From: JAAZBW01 sp035647855
GTDB lineage: Bacteria > Actinomycetota > Actinomycetes > Actinomycetales > Actinomycetaceae
Direction of reading: 5' to 3'
Length of the DNA stretch: 12,291 nucleotides
NCBI GenBank assembly: GCA_035647855.1
Contig: DASRMP010000077.1
Span: 1-12,291, forward strand
Of the stretch, positions 11,327 to 12,291 are shown one piece after another. A model generated the notes under the pieces. The model was not told the origin of the DNA. It saw only the letters and a program-made list of their open reading frames with translations, and made no database searches. Each line of letters opens with the position of its first letter. Within the stretch, counting starts at the first letter, position 1. The position numbers and the translations under genes were made by a program.

Positions 11327-12291
11327 ATGACTGTCGTTCTGCAGAAGGCCGTGACCCCCGCCCAAGTCCAGGCGTTCCTCAACGAGGGCTTCGACCGCAT
11401 CGGCGGCTACATGGTCCGTGCCGGCGAGGTTTCGGACGTCACGGCCGTCGCCGATCTGCGGCGCCTGCACCACACCGACTACGAAGGCTCCCCCTTCGCC
11501 GGCGACGGCCCGCTCCACATACTGCATGTCGACCGCTCGCCGTCGTGGCAGCTTGTTCCCGCCTCGAAGATGGTGGAGCGGGACGTCATGTCGACGTCAG
11601 GGACGGTGGAGGTCAACGAGCAGCTCGTCGAAGTGCTCTTCCTCGACCACACCCGCCTGACGAACGGCGCCCGGTTGTGGCGCTTCGAGGAGGGCGAGAC
11701 ACCGGTCCTCGTGGCGACCTACCTCGGGCCCGCGTATGGCTGGCAGGACCACAGCGCCGGCGGCGCACTGAAGACCGGCACGCCCTACCCGTCCACGGGA
11801 GCCCTCGCCGTCGTCGAGGAAAAGGCCTTCGTCGCGGACGTCATCTCAGGCGACGACGGCGTCCCCACCTCGATCACGGCGGTCGCCGCGGTGGACCCTG
11901 GCGGCGATCTCGGCTTCTCGCAGAATGACGTGGGCCTGTGGGTGCGGGCGTTCGAGCACGCCGAGCTGTCCGCGTTGTTCGAGTTGCGCGTCACCGCCAC
12001 GTGGAACGATCTGCCGGTGCTGGTGGTACAGGTGTTCCGCATGCCCGATGGCAGCCGCGCCCAGCGGATCTTCTCCATCGCCCGCGACTGGGAACGGGCG
12101 CGCGCTGCCGGCCTCACCGAGCTCGAGCTCGGCGTCTGGGAGGCGAACGTCTCCGCTGATGAGGTTACGAACGTCGGGCCGCAGGAGGTTGCGGCGCAGC
12201 CGTGGATGACCGAGAAGCAGAAGGAGCGGGTCGCAAAGGCTCAGGCGGCGAGCCGTCAGAACGTCCTCAAGGACGGGGCCGGGGCCGGGGG
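11327..12291 (+). CDS. Unrecognised protein, 3' end outside window
   Basis: 321 codons are open from ATG 11327 to the edge. I do not recognise a family. The protein looks soluble and mostly globular: no signal peptide or transmembrane segment, several beta-rich stretches (LHILHVDRSPSWQLVPAS; QLVEVLFLDHTRLTNGARLW; ALFELRVTATWNDLPVLVVQ) and few Cys. An early segment (VADLRRLHHTDYEGSPFAGD) is His/Asp-rich. Near the visible end it becomes polar and low-complexity (MTEKQKERVAKAQAASRQNV, then a Gly/Ala run), which may be the start of a linker. The reading frame is supported by third-position G/C use and by the -10 hexamer 7 bases upstream. It may be cotranscribed with the DedA gene, whose stop is 27 bases before it. 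Confidence 0.7.
   Translation, partial: MTVVLQKAVTPAQVQAFLNEGFDRIGGYMVRAGEVSDVTAVADLRRLHHTDYEGSPFAGDGPLHILHVDRSPSWQLVPASKMVERDVMSTSGTVEVNEQLVEVLFLDHTRLTNGARLWRFEEGETPVLVATYLGPAYGWQDHSAGGALKTGTPYPSTGALAVVEEKAFVADVISGDDGVPTSITAVAAVDPGGDLGFSQNDVGLWVRAFEHAELSALFELRVTATWNDLPVLVVQVFRMPDGSRAQRIFSIARDWERARAAGLTELELGVWEANVSADEVTNVGPQEVAAQPWMTEKQKERVAKAQAASRQNVLKDGAGAG

Overview
The window is high-G+C chromosomal DNA from an actinobacterium. The evidence is the codon use, an E1-alpha of actinobacterial type, a Pat-type aminotransferase, a WXG100-like gene, and the many start codons sitting directly downstream of a -10 hexamer (leaderless genes). I cannot fix the genus. Most of it is core metabolism; the unusual parts are the intergenic regions and a small accessory pair.

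Layout: (1) 1-1198, minus: the alpha subunit of a 2-oxo acid (probably pyruvate) dehydrogenase E1, complete at its start and cut by the window's left edge. (2) 1199-1828: a 630-bp intergenic region between divergent genes, with no credible ORF. At its heart is a 70-bp near-perfect palindrome made of four copies of a 13-mer on a 20-bp pitch, itself at the centre of a weaker symmetry about 295 bp wide. (3) 1829-2692, plus: YwiC-like membrane protein. (4) 2693-3680, plus: a two-gene operon of a DUF2975 membrane protein and a YozG-type Xre regulator, behind a TTGACA promoter carrying two tandem TATCG-N5-CGATA operators. (5) 3687-4763, minus: aromatic/histidinol-phosphate aminotransferase, convergent with the operon 6 bp away. 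(6) 4879-5274, plus: small holin-4_2 family membrane protein. (7) 5283-7105, minus: a WXG100-like protein overlapping by one base an alpha/beta hydrolase with a helical N-terminus, a candidate type VII secretion partner/effector pair. (8) 7283-11299, plus: fructosamine-kinase-like protein, ketopantoate-reductase-like protein, adenylosuccinate lyase (PurB), DedA membrane protein. (9) 11327-12291, plus: an unrecognised protein cut by the right edge.

The metabolic genes cover pyruvate oxidation, aromatic amino acid/histidine transamination, purine synthesis and possibly pantothenate synthesis, with no sign of a single shared pathway. The best candidates for something undescribed are the symmetric element at 1431-1725, the tandem operator of the DUF2975/YozG operon, and the WXG-hydrolase pair. 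Nine gene starts have a plausible -10 hexamer ending 5-7 nt before the start codon; only pdhA and the WXG gene show clear Shine-Dalgarno sequences.
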